From the NCBI GenBank assembly GCA_016787575.1, contig JAEUUO010000009.1, positions 1-64,000 on the forward strand: a DNA stretch of 64,000 bases, given 5' to 3'. Shown one piece after another: positions 1 through 7,637 of the stretch. The DNA is from Saprospiraceae bacterium (GTDB lineage: Bacteria > Bacteroidota > Bacteroidia > Chitinophagales > Saprospiraceae). The notes under the pieces are model-generated. The model was not told the origin of the DNA. It saw nothing but the letters and a program-made list of their open reading frames with translations, and made no database searches. Position numbers and translations under genes: made by a program. Within the stretch, counting starts at the first letter, position 1; each line of letters opens with the position of its first letter.

Positions 1-140
1 TATTTGATTATATCGAAAGATGGTATAATACTCATAGAAAACACAGTTCGATTAACTTTATGAGTCCATTACAGAAAAATCAATTATTATCTAACCGACT
101 AGAGGCTTAGCTTTTGTGTCCGGTTTTTTGAGCAATTCCA
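1..140 (+). mobile_element. Right end of an IS3-family insertion sequence (left part outside window)
   Basis: The first 110 bases encode the last 35 residues of an IS3-type transposase. They are followed by a segment ending at about 140 that, read inwards from the outer edge, begins TGGAATTGCTCAAAAAACCG. A TG...CA-ended imperfect terminal repeat with this composition fits IS3 elements. The left end, the other repeat and any target duplication are outside the window, so completeness cannot be judged. It abuts the dispersed repeat at 146-228. Confidence 0.75.
3..110 (+). CDS. IS3-family transposase OrfB, C-terminal end (partial)
   Basis: Reading frame 3 is open from the window edge to a TAG at 108-110. 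It encodes the end of an rve-type integrase domain: FDYIERWYNTHRKHSS followed by INFMSPLQ. The pattern YIxxWYNxxRxHSxxxFxSP is the typical C-terminal signature of IS3/IS150-group OrfB transposases, which act as DDE recombinases. Only 35 residues are visible; the catalytic residues lie upstream of the window. Whether the full element is intact is unknown. Confidence 0.85.
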   Translation, partial: FDYIERWYNTHRKHSSINFMSPLQKNQLLSNRLEA

Positions 141-145
141 CTCCT

Positions 146-228
146 AAAGACTACAGACTTCCTTTCTATAGACTTCCTTCCATTGCAGCATTAAACAAGA
201 TTGCAGCATTGCAGCATTTCCCTAAAAA
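146..228 (-). repeat. Dispersed intergenic repeat, copy A
   Basis: Read on the minus strand this segment has TGCTGCAATCTTG, then TAATGCTGCAATG, then two copies of GGAAGTCTRTAG separated by AAA. The same blocks in the same order occur on the plus strand at 47371-47465. It lies between the IS3 end and the 3' end of phaJ and contains no credible gene. Confidence 0.75.
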
Positions 229-235
229 ATTCTTC

Positions 236-646
236 CTACCAAACATACTGCTTCTTATTCATCAACAGTGCTTCACCCGTAAAACATTGTTCGCCACTAG
301 ATTTATCATAGATGGCGCAATCATACAGTACCCGGTTTTTTTCAGGAAATATTTCTTTTACAGTAATTCTGGCTTCATAATCAGTATCAACAAACATGGG
401 TTTGAGCCATTGCATGGTCTGTTTCAGATAAACATGGCCATCTGCTTTCCAGAGTGCACCAAAAATTTTAGTAAAAACAGATCCACCTAAAAATCCGTGA
501 ATAATGTTTCGTCCAAAAATACTTGCTTTTCCCGCTTCAGCATCAATATGTAAAGGATTTACATCCCCTGAAACTTTTGCAAATAAATTAACATCTTCCT
601 GAGTATACCGGAAAATATGATTGAATTGATCTCCTATTTGTAGCAT
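236..646 (-). CDS. phaJ: MaoC-like (R)-specific enoyl-CoA hydratase
   Basis: A 136-residue single hot-dog-fold MaoC dehydratase. The hydratase-2 signature is clear at residues 26-55: SGDVNPLHIDAE followed by FGRNIIHG, supplying the catalytic Asp and His. Enzymes of this family hydrate trans-2-enoyl-CoA from beta-oxidation to (R)-3-hydroxyacyl-CoA, the substrate of PHA synthase. The length matches PhaJ (about 130-160). It is transcribed away from phaE, with 98 bp between the two starts, which supports a PHA supply role rather than a general MaoC function. The start ATG at 646 has no Shine-Dalgarno sequence, as is usual in this phylum. An alternative is a fatty-acid-related dehydratase, but the neighbours make PhaJ more likely. 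Confidence 0.88.
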   Translation of the reverse strand: MLQIGDQFNHIFRYTQEDVNLFAKVSGDVNPLHIDAEAGKASIFGRNIIHGFLGGSVFTKIFGALWKADGHVYLKQTMQWLKPMFVDTDYEARITVKEIFPEKNRVLYDCAIYDKSSGEQCFTGEALLMNKKQYVW

Positions 647-694
647 TTTAACGTTTATTAATATATTCTTTACAGTCGCCCCTTGCTCTTGTAG

Positions 695-702
695 TAAATT
701 TG
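695..702 (+). promoter_or_regulatory. Bacteroidota -7 box for phaE
   Basis: TAAATTTG matches the TAnnTTTG -7 consensus exactly and lies 42 bases upstream of the phaE ATG. No clear TTTG -33 element is seen at the preferred spacing. The assignment is from sequence match only. Confidence 0.5.
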
Positions 703-744
703 CAGTGCAATAATAAGAATTCTAAAAAATAAAATTTAAGTATC

Positions 745-2184
745 ATGGCAACTAACGGAAACAATTCAAAAAACATGGTAGATTTAATGGTAGAAAACCA
801 AACAAAATTGGTAGATCAAGCTGTTGAAGCAACCAAAAAATTAACCAAAGACATCCCATTTGTAAACGAGACCTTGGATAAGGGCAATAACTTGTTCAAG
901 ACGAATTTACAAAATCAGGCTAGCTTTATCGCTAAAACAACTGAAACTATAACAGACAGCACCAACGAAATGAACAAAAACACTGAATTTGTAAAAAATT
1001 ATTTCGAACAATGGTTTGAAAACCAAACAAACTGGGCCAAAAACATGTTTTCAACAAATCCTATTTCTTCCAATGGTTTTAGTACCAATCCAACAGAATG
1101 GATGAATACATGGCAAAATTGGATGAGCCAAGCTCAATCTAACATGCAAACAAATCCTTGGAACCACATGATGAACCAAAACAACTTCATGAATTTTCAA
1201 AGTAAAATAAATGACGGAGTTCACCAATGGGGGCAATATTTAAAACAATACATGGATTTGATGAATAGCGGAAATGGTGACTGGTGGAAAGGCATTTCAA
1301 ATCTTACTGCTGCTGATTCATATAAAGGAATGAATCACATGGCTGACAGTTTAAATAAATTCTATGAAATGTGGATTCCTATGTTTAAAAGCATTCAAGA
1401 AAAGAATTTCAATTTGGATGTTTTCAAACAAAATTTAAGTCCAGAAAAATACAAGGAGTTTGTAGATAAATTCTTCAACTTCATGCCAGAAGATTCTCGC
1501 AAAGCTTTTGACCAAATGAATCACAATTTTGTTTCTTACATGAAACAAATAAGTGAAGCAGGTTTAAAAAATTACCAAAGCATTAAAACAAACATGAGTA
1601 ACAATCCTTGGGCAAATACCAATCCATTTAATCAAATGATGGATCTGTATATGAACTGGAGAAATGCAATGTCTGAAGCTGTATCACCATTATCTAAACT
1701 TGTTGAAGAAAACAGCAATGTAAAAAATGCAAAAGTTTGGAATGAAATTTATGACCAAATGATGCAATTCAACATTAAGAATAATGAACTGCAATACATG
1801 ATGTATCAACACGGCATGAAAGTTATGGAAGACGTAGCTTTAGGTGTTGCACAAAAAATAGAAAAAGGAGAAAGCATCGACAGCATCGTTAAAGTTTACC
1901 AGGATTGGTTAATGAAAGGTGATGAAAAATTCACCAGCTTATTTAACAGCGATGAATACAGCAAATTGATGACCGAAGTAAGCAGCTTACAATCCAAAAT
2001 TAAAATGGAAATGGATAAGCAAATGGAAAAAATGTTTTTTGTAAACCTTCCGGTAGCAACACGTACTGAAATGGATGAAGTTTATAAAAACATTTACGAC
2101 TTGAAAAAAATGTACAGAAATTTGGAACGCATGGTTGGTGCCGAAACAACTGAAGAAGCAAAACCTGTTTCAAAGAAAAAATAA
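745..2184 (+). CDS. phaE: Class III PHA synthase subunit PhaE
   Basis: A 479-residue, Asn/Met/Trp-rich, largely helical protein directly upstream of phaC. Class III synthases are PhaC-PhaE heteromers in which PhaE is needed for activity and has no catalytic residues. The C-terminal part carries the most family-like segment, LPVATRTEMDEVYKNIYDLK, resembling the conserved 'LP.R.E.DE....I..L' end of PhaE, followed by a lysine-rich tail. The N-terminal 100 residues look phasin-like (amphipathic helices, ELVEATKK-type repeats of K/E/T/N). At 479 residues it is longer than the Allochromatium-type PhaE (about 360), mainly through the Asn/Met/Trp-rich segment at residues 95-185. Assignment rests on position, the C-terminal motif and composition. 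Confidence 0.85.
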   Translation: MATNGNNSKNMVDLMVENQTKLVDQAVEATKKLTKDIPFVNETLDKGNNLFKTNLQNQASFIAKTTETITDSTNEMNKNTEFVKNYFEQWFENQTNWAKNMFSTNPISSNGFSTNPTEWMNTWQNWMSQAQSNMQTNPWNHMMNQNNFMNFQSKINDGVHQWGQYLKQYMDLMNSGNGDWWKGISNLTAADSYKGMNHMADSLNKFYEMWIPMFKSIQEKNFNLDVFKQNLSPEKYKEFVDKFFNFMPEDSRKAFDQMNHNFVSYMKQISEAGLKNYQSIKTNMSNNPWANTNPFNQMMDLYMNWRNAMSEAVSPLSKLVEENSNVKNAKVWNEIYDQMMQFNIKNNELQYMMYQHGMKVMEDVALGVAQKIEKGESIDSIVKVYQDWLMKGDEKFTSLFNSDEYSKLMTEVSSLQSKIKMEMDKQMEKMFFVNLPVATRTEMDEVYKNIYDLKKMYRNLERMVGAETTEEAKPVSKKK

Positions 2185-2203
2185 TTGAATTTCATTGATT
2201 TTC

Positions 2204-2235
2204 AAAAAAGCCCGGCCATTCATCCGGGCTTTTTT
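2204..2235 (+). terminator. Rho-independent terminator between phaE and phaC
   Basis: A perfect 12-bp inverted repeat, AAAAAAGCCCGG and CCGGGCTTTTTT, has an 8-base loop and a U-tract. It begins 19 bases after the phaE stop and ends 24 bases before the phaC start, so the two synthase subunit genes are separated by a strong terminator. Confidence 0.9.
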
Positions 2236-2242
2236 ATTTTTG
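2235..2242 (+). promoter_or_regulatory. Candidate -7 box for phaC, overlapping the terminator U-tract
   Basis: TATTTTTG matches TAnnTTTG and begins in the last base of the terminator, 17 bases upstream of the phaC ATG. No -33 TTTG is present at the expected place, which is occupied by the GC-rich stem. It may be chance in a T-rich stretch. Confidence 0.35.
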
Positions 2243-2259
2243 CAAACTAATTTAAAAAT

Positions 2260-3312
2260 ATGATCAATTCCAGCGCGATTTATGAAGAGCTTTTATCAGT
2301 AAGTGGTAAAATTCAAAAAGGATATGAAACCCTAAAAGATATTGAAAATGTTGAAGTAGGAACAGCCCCGAAAGAACTTGTTTGGCAATCTGACAAAGTC
2401 AAACTGTATCACTACATCCGCGAAACTCCCCCTAAATGTAAAATTCCGGTTCTTGTTTCCTTTGCAATCATGAACCGTCAAGATGTTTTGGACTTGCAGC
2501 CAGATCGCTCCTTGATTCGAAAATTAATGGAAGAAGGCTTAGACATTTATATTATGGATTGGGGATATCCTACACGTGCTGATCGCTATTTAACCATGGA
2601 AGACTATATATTGGGTTATTTAAATGATGCCATTGACTTTATCCGGAAGCGCCACAAAGTCCCAAAAATTCATAAAATGGGCATTTGTCAAGGTGGATTA
2701 TTTAGTATGATATATGCCGCGATCCACCCTGAGAAACTTCAAACATTGAGTACGTATGTAGCGCCTTATGATTTCAGAGATGCCAATTGTAATATGTTGT
2801 ACAAATGGACAAAATATGTGGATGTAGATACGATGGTAGATTCTAATGGAATAGTTAGTGCCGAAATGCTAAACAGTGCATTTAGTATGCTAAAACCCAG
2901 CATGGAACTTTCTAAGTTTTTTGGAGTCATGGACATGATGGGAGATAAAGATAAACTCATGAATTACCTCCGCATGGAAAAATGGAAAAATGACTGTCCG
3001 GATCTTTCTGGGGAAATGTACCGCAAATATATCAAGGATCTGTTCCGCGACAATAAGTTAATAAATGGCAATTTCGAGTTGGATGGTAAAAAAGTAGATC
3101 TTAAGAAAATGACTGTTCCCTTCTTGAATATATATGCAACAGAAGATAATATCATCCCAAACGAATCAACAAAGGCTGTAATGGATCATATCGGCAGCAC
3201 CGATAAACAACTCTATGCATTTCCAGGAGGCCATATTGGAGTATTTGTTGGAGCAAAATCACAAAAAGAACTAGCGCCTAGCGTTGCTAAATGGGTGATT
3301 GAGAGATCGTAA
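2260..3312 (+). CDS. phaC: Class III polyhydroxyalkanoate synthase catalytic subunit
   Basis: A 350-residue alpha/beta-hydrolase polymerase that polymerises (R)-3-hydroxyacyl-CoA. The lipase-like box is GICQGG with the nucleophile at Cys143. The acid is Asp296 (in TEDNIIPNES) and the base His325 (in GGHIGVF). The spacings Cys-Asp 153 and Asp-His 29 are identical to the Allochromatium vinosum enzyme (Cys149, Asp302, His331), with a constant offset of six residues. The conserved MDWGYPTRAD segment is at about residues 98-107. Length is that of class III rather than the longer class I/II enzymes. It works with PhaE and is fed by PhaJ. The ATG at 2260 follows a short AT-rich leader after the terminator. 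Confidence 0.95.
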   Translation: MINSSAIYEELLSVSGKIQKGYETLKDIENVEVGTAPKELVWQSDKVKLYHYIRETPPKCKIPVLVSFAIMNRQDVLDLQPDRSLIRKLMEEGLDIYIMDWGYPTRADRYLTMEDYILGYLNDAIDFIRKRHKVPKIHKMGICQGGLFSMIYAAIHPEKLQTLSTYVAPYDFRDANCNMLYKWTKYVDVDTMVDSNGIVSAEMLNSAFSMLKPSMELSKFFGVMDMMGDKDKLMNYLRMEKWKNDCPDLSGEMYRKYIKDLFRDNKLINGNFELDGKKVDLKKMTVPFLNIYATEDNIIPNESTKAVMDHIGSTDKQLYAFPGGHIGVFVGAKSQKELAPSVAKWVIERS

Positions 3313-3317
3313 CCCTC

Positions 3318-3613
3318 TGCCCCATTAAAGGGGTGTCTCAATCCTTACATTACACATAAGCCCCTTTCAAGGGGTTTGGGGTTCGTCTCCAATTTGGTAG
3401 GTTATCAAATCATGCAGCATTCTGAACTCATTGCCCATTTGAAAGGGGTGTCTCAATCCTTACATTACACAAAAGCCCCTTTCAAGGGGTTTGGGGTTCG
3501 TCTCCAATTTGATAGGTTCTCAAATCATACAGCATTCTGAACTCATTGCCCCTTTGAATGGGGTGTTCCAATCCTTACATTACACAAAAGTCCCTTTCAA
3601 GGGGTTTGGGGTT
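3318..3613 (+). repeat. Tandem repeat, 115-bp period, about 2.5 copies
   Basis: The block GGGGTGTCTCAATCCTTACA begins at 3330 and 3445 and, with small changes, at 3560, giving an exact 115-bp period. Each unit contains CCCCTTTCAAGGGGTTTGGGG, an inverted-repeat segment able to form a short hairpin, and a CATTCTGAACTCATTGCCC segment. The units differ by several substitutions. It lies between phaC and the convergent hydrolase gene. A 73-codon open frame here follows the repeat and is not a credible gene. Confidence 0.9.
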
Positions 3614-3683
3614 TATATTCATTTGAAATATTTCACAAATCCTGAACAACCTGTCCATTGGAAAAGTGCTGGGTGCTTTGGTG

Positions 3684-3709
3684 TAAATTGTTCCACGTGG
3701 AACAATTTA
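3684..3709. other. Candidate parS centromere site (ParB-binding palindrome)
   Basis: A perfect 26-bp palindrome with the core TGTTCCACGTGGAACA at 3689-3704. This 16-mer is a well-known form of the bacterial parS site (for example in Pseudomonas) and differs from the general TGTTTCACGTGAAACA consensus only by symmetric changes. It lies 7 bases beyond the stop of the convergent hydrolase gene. It could also act as a stem-loop terminator, but it lacks a strong U-tract. parS sites normally lie in the origin-proximal part of the chromosome. parA and parB are not in the window. Confidence 0.75.
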
Positions 3710-3716
3710 TAGTTTA

Positions 3717-4352
3717 TTAATTTAAAAAAGGATTTGTAAGTCTTTCCTGGCCAATAGTGGTAGAACCACCGTGCCCAGGATAAACCATAACTTGATTTCC
3801 TAAGGGATACAACCTGGTCTTAATACTTGATATCAAGGTATCGTAATTACCACCTGGTAAATCTGTCCTTCCTATACTGCCTTCAAATAAAACATCTCCA
3901 GCAATTACAAAATTCTCCTTCTTATTATAAAAACAGAGACTGGCAGGACTATGTCCAGGTGCTAAAATGCACTCAATATCAGCGTTTCCAAATTTAATTA
4001 TTTGATTATCAACCAAATGCAAATTTGAATAGGCCGTTTTTTGATATGGAATGCCGTACATTTTACCAATTTGTTCGGCTGACTCTAAAACAGCGAGTTC
4101 GCCAGCGTGAAATTCTGCTAGTAAACCAAATTCATTATAAATATAAGCTAAGCCTAAAATATGATCAATGTGAGCATGCGTTAATAGAAGTCTCTTGGGT
4201 GTTAACCCGAAATCTTTAACAAAGTTACTTAGGGCACCACGCTCTGAAGCATTCGAACATCCTGGATCTATCACGATGGCATCCAATTCATCGTTATATA
4301 AAATGTAGGTGTTTTCAGAAAATGGATTAAAACAGAAAGATTTAATGTGCAT
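3717..4352 (-). CDS. Metallo-beta-lactamase-fold hydrolase, glyoxalase II-like
   Basis: A 211-residue cytoplasmic protein with the full set of metal ligands of the glyoxalase-II branch: THAHIDH (residues about 59-65), GHSPAS, AGDVLF and a C-terminal YPGHGG. These bind a di-metal centre that hydrolyses thioesters or related substrates. The length matches the short 'MBL fold metallo-hydrolase' of Bacteroidota, which lacks the C-terminal glutathione-binding domain of true hydroxyacylglutathione hydrolase, so the substrate is not known. Its start is only 24 bases from the divergent start at 4377, so the two promoters must be interleaved or extend into coding sequence. Confidence 0.88.
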   Translation of the reverse strand: MHIKSFCFNPFSENTYILYNDELDAIVIDPGCSNASERGALSNFVKDFGLTPKRLLLTHAHIDHILGLAYIYNEFGLLAEFHAGELAVLESAEQIGKMYGIPYQKTAYSNLHLVDNQIIKFGNADIECILAPGHSPASLCFYNKKENFVIAGDVLFEGSIGRTDLPGGNYDTLISSIKTRLYPLGNQVMVYPGHGGSTTIGQERLTNPFLN

Positions 4353-4376
4353 TGAACTTGCTATTTTGCATCAGTA

Positions 4377-7300
4377 ATGAAAATCAATTCTAAAATAGTA
4401 TTAACCATTCTGGGAATGATTGTGTTCAGTATTGTAGTAAAATCACAGAATGCTGCAGAAGTTTTTGGAAAAAATAAAGTACAATATAACGAAGATCAAT
4501 ACGATTGGTGGATTTATGAAACCAATAACTTTGTTTATTACTGGTATGGCAAATCTAAAAATCCGGCTCAATTTATCATTGAAATTGCTGAATCAGAAAA
4601 TAACTATGTTCAAAAATTATTTGAGTACCACTTAAAAGACAAAATAGAAATCATTGTCTATGCCGATGCATCTGATCATGCACAATCCAATATTGATCTA
4701 ACAGGTATAATTAATGATAAAAATTGGAACGCTTCCCCAAAAATAAAAGAACAAAAAATCTTACTTTATTTTACAGGAAACCATCAACAATTAAAAAAGG
4801 ATCTGAGGGCAGGTATTATCCAAATATATTTTAACTCCATGTTCTCCGGAACCGCTTTGCAAGAAGTTGTACAAAAAGTAATCTCTCTAAAATTACCAGA
4901 ATGGTTTGAAAAAGGACTCATAGAATATCTCACTGAAGGTTGGTCAAAAAAAGATCAATACGAATTAACCGAAAAATGGAAACAAAAAAATTTCAAAAAG
5001 TTCTCATCAAAATATCCTGAACTCGCTGGTAAATCCTTTTGGAATTTTCTAACATATACATATGGCGAACAATCCATTTCCAATTGGCTTTACATGACAC
5101 GCATTCAAAAAGAACTGGCACAGGCAGCTCAAGCAGTATTTTCCCAGAGCTTTACAGATCTTCAAATGGAATGGTACAATTTTTACAAAAACATCAACTC
5201 CGGTGAACACAATAGATTTCCTTTTCAAAAAGCAAATTTCAAACTTCATCCTGAAGAAAAAATAACAGATGTAAATACAGGAGAAGAAAGTAATCAAATT
5301 ATATTATCCACACATCAAAATGGAAAAGGACGCATTTTGTCTTATAATATAATAGAAAAACTAAAAAAGCGTAAATTTAAAAAAGGGTCTAGATCAAAAT
5401 TATATCAAGCAGATCTAAATTATCCTATCTACGCACACTTGCAAGAAGAGGATAAAGAATATTTTTTCTATGAAAAAAGAAATCGCGTTCACCTGAGAAT
5501 AATGGATACAAAATCTAATCTTAAACAAAATCATCGCTTTCCTGAAGACATTCAACGCATATATGCTGCATGCATTCTAAATAAAAATGAAATGCTCTTT
5601 TCTGCTAACAATTCAGGCTATTCAGATATATTCATTTTTAATATTAAAACCAGACAATACAAAAAACTTACCGACGATATATGGGATGATTTAGCAATCA
5701 ACAAAACATCAAAAAACTCTAAAATTTATTTCTGCTCAAACAGACCCGATTCCAATACACAAATTAAAAAAGTTGACAGCATTCTTCCTTTAGGCAATTT
5801 CAAACTTTTCGAATTAGATTTAAGTCAGGAAACTGATAAAGCTTATGTTAAAAAATTGGTCGACATTCCTGATTATTCTATTGAAACATGGAAGGAATTC
5901 AATTCGGATATTCTGATTAAAGCAAAACATGGTATTGAAACAACTTGGTTTTTATATAAAGACAATCAGCTGCAAAATTTTAATTTCGAACTTCTACCTG
6001 ACTTTATTTATCCATTGACCCATGAACAATCGGTTCTTATTACACCCATAAAACCCTCTGCTTACGAATTCAAAACTGTTTCTACATCTGACTTAAATTT
6101 AAATCCATACGTAAATCATAATTTAATTTCATCTCAATTAAATGAAAATGAAATTCCTGATACAAGTATTAAAAAAGATACAGCGCAAATTACATTTCAA
6201 TCAAAATTTGGAGATCCACCTTCCATTAAAAAAATACTATCTGAATTTTATACAAAAAGAGTATATCCAAATCAGCAGGATAAAATAAGTCCTCAAAACA
6301 TATTATCAGATAAATATCCTAATATAATAGATTTCAACTCAAATCTTGCAATCGCATACCGCAAACGTTTTACAATTGAAGAATTAAGTTCAACAATAAA
6401 CAATGAAGTGCTTTTTTCCGGACTGAATACCTTTAGTGGATCTGCAACAAATTATGAACCACCAAGTATTGGAATTCTATTGAAAGCAAAAATTTCGGAA
6501 ATTTTCGAAAATCATTCACTGGAAGGAGGTATTCGCATACCAACCAATTTTAATGGCATTGAATCGTATGTTTTGTTTGAAAACAGAATCAAACGCATGG
6601 ACCAATCCTATGCCGTGTATTACAAAACAAATACAGAACTTTCCGGCAATGGCTTCGGTTCAAACCTTAAAAAACAAACTAACATTATTCTATTAAATCA
6701 TCAATTAAAATATGCCCTTGATCATTACAACGCGTTAAAAGTTATAAGTACCATTAGAAATGATCACACACAATATCTTTCCACAAATCCGGCAACACTG
6801 GAGGACAGTGTAGATCAATACCAACAGCGCATAGGTAGTCGATTGGAATATGTATATGACAATTCGATTGATGTCTCGCTTAATATTAGAAATGGATGGC
6901 AAGCAAAGTTTTTTCTTGAATTTTCTAAAAGATTTGCATTGAATCCACAAGACAAGAATAAATTTTATCCCGGATCCTTGTGGTTAACAGGTTTTGATAT
7001 CAGATACCACCTTCCTGTCCTAAAAAAATCAGTTTTCTCTAACAGAATTTATTCAAATATTTCATTTGGAAAAGAAAAAATTCTATACCATGTTGGCGGA
7101 ACTGAAAATTGGCTATTGCCAAAATACGAAGAGCAAAATGCATTGCAAACTAAAGGCAGTTATGTTTATTCTGCATTAGCAACTGAGGTTAGATCATATG
7201 GATATGGTGCTTTAAAAGCTGGTTCTGTATGTGGTATTAGTACTGAATTGCGCATTCCTTTTCTGCAATACCTCTTAAGTCAAAATTGGAAAAATAGCAT

Positions 7301-7580
7301 ATTGAGAAATTTTCAACTTATACCATTTGTAGATGCAGCTTTTGTTTGGGATGGATTCATACCAGATTTTAAGAACAGCTCTACTCTGGATTATCATGCT
7401 GAAAATCCAGCTGTAATCATTGATTTGCAATATACCAGAAAACCCTACATCGCAGGAACCGGTTATGGTTTGAGAACTTCTCTTTTTGGCTATTACATCC
7501 GCTTTGATCAGAGCTGGAAATTAAACGACGTTAAAAAAACAAAAGCCAATTACAGCTTTTCATTAGGCTTAGACTTTTAA
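4377..7580 (+). CDS. Large outer-membrane protein with degenerate peptidase-like, propeller and barrel regions
   Basis: 1067 residues with a signal peptide (residues 1-23, ending VKSQ). Residues about 30-280 resemble the 'peptidase MA-like' gluzincin region: LPEWFEKGLIEYLTEG is the characteristic segment after the zinc helix. The helix itself reads ALQEVVQKV where HExxH would be expected, so the zinc site appears lost. Residues about 290-560 have TolB/WD40-like blades (for example LFSANNSGYSDIFIFNIKT). Residues about 640-1067 are beta-rich, with alternating aromatic strands and a terminal Phe, as in BamA/surface-antigen barrels. The family occurs in Bacteroidota, but no function is established that I know of. 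I infer an outer-membrane barrel with a periplasmic or surface sensor domain. Confidence 0.7.
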   Translation: MKINSKIVLTILGMIVFSIVVKSQNAAEVFGKNKVQYNEDQYDWWIYETNNFVYYWYGKSKNPAQFIIEIAESENNYVQKLFEYHLKDKIEIIVYADASDHAQSNIDLTGIINDKNWNASPKIKEQKILLYFTGNHQQLKKDLRAGIIQIYFNSMFSGTALQEVVQKVISLKLPEWFEKGLIEYLTEGWSKKDQYELTEKWKQKNFKKFSSKYPELAGKSFWNFLTYTYGEQSISNWLYMTRIQKELAQAAQAVFSQSFTDLQMEWYNFYKNINSGEHNRFPFQKANFKLHPEEKITDVNTGEESNQIILSTHQNGKGRILSYNIIEKLKKRKFKKGSRSKLYQADLNYPIYAHLQEEDKEYFFYEKRNRVHLRIMDTKSNLKQNHRFPEDIQRIYAACILNKNEMLFSANNSGYSDIFIFNIKTRQYKKLTDDIWDDLAINKTSKNSKIYFCSNRPDSNTQIKKVDSILPLGNFKLFELDLSQETDKAYVKKLVDIPDYSIETWKEFNSDILIKAKHGIETTWFLYKDNQLQNFNFELLPDFIYPLTHEQSVLITPIKPSAYEFKTVSTSDLNLNPYVNHNLISSQLNENEIPDTSIKKDTAQITFQSKFGDPPSIKKILSEFYTKRVYPNQQDKISPQNILSDKYPNIIDFNSNLAIAYRKRFTIEELSSTINNEVLFSGLNTFSGSATNYEPPSIGILLKAKISEIFENHSLEGGIRIPTNFNGIESYVLFENRIKRMDQSYAVYYKTNTELSGNGFGSNLKKQTNIILLNHQLKYALDHYNALKVISTIRNDHTQYLSTNPATLEDSVDQYQQRIGSRLEYVYDNSIDVSLNIRNGWQAKFFLEFSKRFALNPQDKNKFYPGSLWLTGFDIRYHLPVLKKSVFSNRIYSNISFGKEKILYHVGGTENWLLPKYEEQNALQTKGSYVYSALATEVRSYGYGALKAGSVCGISTELRIPFLQYLLSQNWKNSILRNFQLIPFVDAAFVWDGFIPDFKNSSTLDYHAENPAVIIDLQYTRKPYIAGTGYGLRTSLFGYYIRFDQSWKLNDVKKTKANYSFSLGLDF

Positions 7581-7624
7581 AATACTTACAAGCGAATGAA
7601 AGATTTCATTCAATTTAAGTATTT
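7580..7624. terminator. Bidirectional stem-loop between convergent genes
   Basis: AAATACTTA (7580-7588) pairs with TAAGTATTT (7616-7624), and inside it GAATGAAA pairs with TTTCATTC around a GA loop. A/T runs flank both sides. It sits exactly between two converging genes, so it probably ends transcription in both directions, although the stem is AT-rich. Confidence 0.65.
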
Positions 7625-7637
7625 AAAAAATAGAAAA

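Noticed and set aside
116..490. 124-codon plus-strand frame over phaJ
   Set aside because: It overlaps the well-supported phaJ gene on the other strand and the dispersed repeat; no recognisable domain.
3491..3712. 73-codon frame in the 115-bp tandem repeat
   Set aside because: Its sequence follows the repeat and ends in the palindrome; no start signal or domain.
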